Below are positions 60,476 through 64,000 of a stretch of 64,000 nt of DNA, one piece after another. The notes under the pieces are model-generated. The model made no database searches, had not been told where the DNA came from, and worked only from the letters and a program-made list of their open reading frames with translations. Source of the DNA: Solen grandis (Eukaryota > Mollusca > Bivalvia > Adapedonta > Solenidae); the NCBI GenBank assembly GCA_021229015.1, contig CM037782.1, positions 65,472,108-65,536,107 on the forward strand, written 5' to 3'. The position numbers were made by a program, and so were the translations under genes. Position 1 is the first letter of the stretch; each line of letters opens with the position of its first letter.

Positions 60476-62430
60476 AGGGCTGAAATGATATGCTGAAACA
60501 TGAAGACTCCTATATTAATAGAGAAATAAGAACAGGTTTTGTCAAGATTTCAGTTTAGATAATAATAATCATTGAGAGGGGAGAGGGACAACAAAAATCA
60601 TTCATAATCATTCATAATTCAATTGTTAATTATAGCCCTGTTCATAATTTTCCTTACTGCAAAAATATTTGTGTGAAGTTTCACAGCAATAGCCTCTGTA
60701 GACTTTGATAAAAGCCATTCATCCATCTGAAAGGGGCATGATAAAGACAAAATTGAATTCTGAGTTATGACCCTTATGATGTATTGCTCCAATGACTTCA
60801 CTGAATTAGTGTGTGAAGCTTCCTAGCAATATCATGCTGGATATATCACACAATAACCAGGTTAAATAAACAATATTCTTTTTAATATTCTTTTTAGTAA
60901 CTAATGTCAGGGTCAAGGTCAAAGTATTCAATAAGGGTGTGTAGAATGGGTACTCCTTGTAAACCTTACCTGGTGCATCAAAATCATTTTATATGCAAGA
61001 GTTGCCTAAATATGCTTTGTAAGAACTGAAAGGTTAAAGGTCAAGGTCATCGAGCATTGAACATGGCTTCCCATGTCACTTAATTACACAAATACATAAC
61101 ATCTCGGACATGTATTTCAGAAGATACACTTTGAACACAAGTACAAATGAAAGAACATACACATGGACAAGGGTAACACTTTATATGTGACCTTGACACA
61201 AAGAAATGTTAACTACTTTAGGGACTGAATGCAGCCAGTTACTTCAGTAAAAAGCAGTACATAATAGGATACCACACTCAGTCAATTTATAAATCCTTGT
61301 TCTGTTTGGAGTCTGCCGTTTGCAAGTGTGATGATAAATTAATCTATATATAAGGTAAAATAACATTACCAATCTTTATTGTTAGAATGATCAAAGACTT
61401 ATCTTTTGAGAAGGCTTTGAAAACCTTTCCATATATGGAAAAAAAACTTATTCTGTGTCTGAAGGGAAATAAGTAAGGTTTTCGTGTCAGAAACGATAAG
61501 ACCGGATTTCAAATTTCCAAATAACAGAAGTGTTTGCTTTAACAACAATATGTTCCCAGGAAATGACAAAGCTTCTTTGCTGTGGCCCTACAACATTTAT
61601 CATCAGTTCACTTTTAAATTTCAGAAGAAATTACCTTCCACATCTTACCACAAGCTTCTCCAAATATAAGTATACTCAAAAACATTTGACAATTTTCTCG
61701 AAATATGAACGTCATAAGAGACCTGGTTGAACTCTCTTATTGATCGCCCTGGCTCAAATGAAGGTACATTTGAAATTGTGACAAATTGAGACAGATGGCA
61801 TAAGCCTTTCTAGGCATGCAAACACGTAGACACAAACAATTTTTAAGTAAAATCAAAACATGGTTATAAATGAGGTGTAGATGCTAGCAGCTTCCCCCGT
61901 TATATCATTAATATGCTACGTAGTCAACATTTTCCCACAATTCCTTCTTACACGTACATGTACATAGGCCCCATATCGGTTTTAAATAATGCATCAACTC
62001 AGCAGTATTTATTAGATAATCTCAAATTGTGTTCCAAGCCTGTGCTGGAACAATCATATTGTCAGCAGAAATTTCCACCAATATTTGTCAATAAAAATTG
62101 AACGATGGCTCACAGGCTGCGAGAGCCAAATAAACAATCCCATGATGCACCAGGCCCGATAGATCTTGCTGTCCCGCATCAGAGCATAGGTCAAATAATC
62201 GTAATGACTCGATCTATCGCAGACGACTGCATGCCGTCGAGATATCTCCCCAGACAATAACATAATGGAGTATGAGAGACGAATCTGGCAGTGCTACCGA
62301 TGGAGATTTTATAATAGGTTTATTTATATCATATCAAAATTATGAGGAAACACTTGTCTCACTGTGCTTTACTTGTTAACCCTGAACCATATGCGAGGCT
62401 CTCTTGGAAATGACAACCAGTATCAGGCCA
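60476..62430. other. ERK upstream intron or flank, no exon recognised
   Basis: AT-rich with short monomer fragments (gtcaaggtcaaagtattc; gtgtgaagtttcacagcaat near 60675). Open frames of ~60-70 codons have no domain and no splice context. Confidence 0.5.
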
Positions 62431-62870
62431 GAACAGCCTGCTACAAATGCATGAGATAATTGCTACAAATGCATGAGATAAATGCTACAAATGCATGAAA
62501 TAACTGCTACAAACACAAGATAATTGATACAAATGCATGAGATGATTGCTACAAATGAATGATATAATTGCTACAAACAGATATTTGCTACAAATGCGAG
62601 ATAATTGCTACAAACGCATGAAATAATTGCTACAAACACAAGATAATTGCTACAAACTCATGAAATAATTGCTACAAATGCATGAAATAGTTGCTACAAA
62701 CAAGAGATAATAGCTACAAAATGCATGAGATAATTGCTACAAACACATGGGATAAATGCTACAAATGCATGAGATAATTGCTACAAACACACAAGATAAT
62801 TGCTATAAACACATGAGATAACTGCTACAAACATACTGAGATAACTGCTACAAATGCACGAGATATTCTC
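62431..62870. repeat. ~22 bp minisatellite
   Basis: About 20 degenerate units of ataattgctacaaatgcatg, with unit length varying from ~17 to 24. There are no spacers of uniform unique sequence. Confidence 0.93.
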
Positions 62871-63013
62871 ATTTTGGAGGTCTTTATAAAAACGTAACTT
62901 TTTTTTTAGTACATGGAATGGATGCCTTGGTTTTTCTCTACAAAAGGCACTTTTAAACAAGATAATACAGTACATTTAATCAAAGAAGCTACCAGTACAT
63001 TTTTTTTCTTTAA

Positions 63014-63249
63014 CCCTTTCCCTCATAGAGGATACCATGAAAAGACCTATGCGAACAGCATAAAACCAGATCAGCCTGCGAGTAACTCGCAGGCTGATCA
63101 GGTTAATTATGCTGTTCGCTGCTCCACAGTGGTCTGGTAATGAGGATTTTACAATTAAATTTGGTAAGGTTTGAGTTTGGCTTTCTGCAGATCAGGTTTT
63201 ATGTGGTACCTACTGAGTGCGTCAAAATGAGTCTGTATGAGGGAAAGGG
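63014..63249 (-). mobile_element. piggyBac-type MITE, copy 2 (inverted)
   Basis: 236 bp between TTAA sites (63010-63013 and 63250-63253). It is the reverse complement of copy 1 with the same CCCTTTCCCTCATA ends. The internal hairpin (gatcagcctgcgagt / actcgcaggctgatc) is more perfect than in copy 1, around 63070-63100. Confidence 0.87.
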
Positions 63250-63253
63250 TTAA

Positions 63254-64000
63254 GGGCTTTTCTGAAGAAATGCTACAGCTTCAACTAGTACCTATTTACT
63301 GAAAATGTCTCTACTAAATATTCCATAATTTTTTATTCCAAACACAGACCAAGTACTCTCTATAACACTGTTCATTTCTTAAACTTAACTGTGAAAATCT
63401 TTAATTTTCTGGGACACTAATTTTCGTTGATTTCATGGAGGGTTTAATCCACGAATATTAATCCCCACAAAAACCATTATTTTTAAAGTCATCATGTTTC
63501 CTAGAACACAAATCCACGAATAATAGTACCCACGAAATTCTCTTCAGTGAGTGATCAACGAAATTTAATGTCAACAAAAATTAATGATTTATGGTGCCTT
63601 TCGTTTTAAAGCTGCTTGTTCACAGATGGTCACTAAGAATTTTATCTCTAACTATATGTGTGCATTACAAAACCCCTTACACAGACACATGGTCTTCCAA
63701 TGCAACACTCTTTGAGAGTGTAAATAAAGGGGGGTTTCTACAGACTACAGGCAAAGCATCATGAACAGTATTGGACCTATATATAGAATTGTAAAACCTA
63801 TAATAAGAATTTATTTTTCTGTGACTAATCACATTCACTCTGCATGCTGAAATTTTTTATATAACACACACTTATGAAGTTCCCAACTCTGAACTGGTGA
63901 AGATAAAATATCGCAGATCATGTGACTTGGTATCACAAGCACCTGCCTTGGAGATTTTGTATTCTATATTTAACAGATTTCCCTTAAGTAGGCATTTATG
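63254..64000. repeat. Right flank with a 'cacgaaat' short repeat
   Basis: At ~63418-63600, phrases such as ttaatccacgaatattaatc, acgaataatagtacccacga and ttcgttgatttcatgg form an imperfect inverted arrangement typical of a short non-autonomous element. The rest is AT-rich without a recognised exon. Confidence 0.45.

Noticed and set aside
62431..62870. CRISPR-like array
   Set aside because: The units are directly adjacent, vary in length and have no unique spacers. The window is eukaryotic; this is a minisatellite.

Overview
This is a eukaryotic window. It has spliced genes with GT-AG introns, is AT-rich, and is dense in interspersed repeats. The repeat vocabulary points to a marine bivalve, probably a heterodont clam: 'agggcc-aagatggccct ... 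ctcacctgag' elements, 'gaccttgacc' monomers, SINEs with tRNA-like heads, and families built from a short terminal palindrome plus tandem core units. The species cannot be fixed from sequence alone. There are two N runs (1-34 and 50035-50134).

About 35-26,700 is almost entirely a nested or tandem field of one repeat superfamily. Each element opens with ACTAGAT followed at once by a short palindrome and a GGACTTTCTGC block. It continues through a family-specific head (alpha, beta or gamma) and a variable number of ~440-453 bp core units (type A or B). It closes with an (AAGAAT/AAT)n tract and, in some copies, a hairpin whose arm is GCAGAAAGTCC. Every core unit carries two doublets of the CRE palindrome TGACGTCA. 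The layout resembles non-autonomous Helentron elements (HINE / bivalve 'pearl' type); that assignment is inference. Related, more decayed modules continue at 30,400-36,150, and a sister element with different sequence but the same plan lies at 53,211-54,130. A largely non-array island sits at 12,305-13,920.

36,744-42,510 (+) is a seven-exon interferon-induced protein 44-like (IFI44-like) GTPase gene. It has an MGGQQ start, a WRNMFDW segment, P-loop GPIGSGKS, DMRG and TKID. Two exons have lengths that break the frame by one base at homopolymers. A second, truncated copy (two exons) lies at 43,561-44,311 and carries one further frameshift. CRE sites and a TATA box lie upstream of it.

49,003-50,034 (+) looks like the 5' part of a LINE-type retroelement (basic, coiled-coil ORF1-like protein) inserted in a monomer array and cut by the assembly gap.

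51,957-59,699 (-) holds two consecutive exons of an ERK-type MAP kinase (DFG, TEY, APE; then the MAPK-insert region), joined across a 7.4 kb intron. The intron contains several minisatellites, microsatellites, repeat elements and a SINE. Other ERK exons were not found in the window. The right flank (59,985-64,000) contains a pair of inverted piggyBac-type MITEs with TTAA target sites, a SINE and a 22-bp minisatellite.

The two recognised genes are not evidently functionally linked (innate immune GTPase and ERK signalling). The dominant feature of the window is the repeat superfamily.
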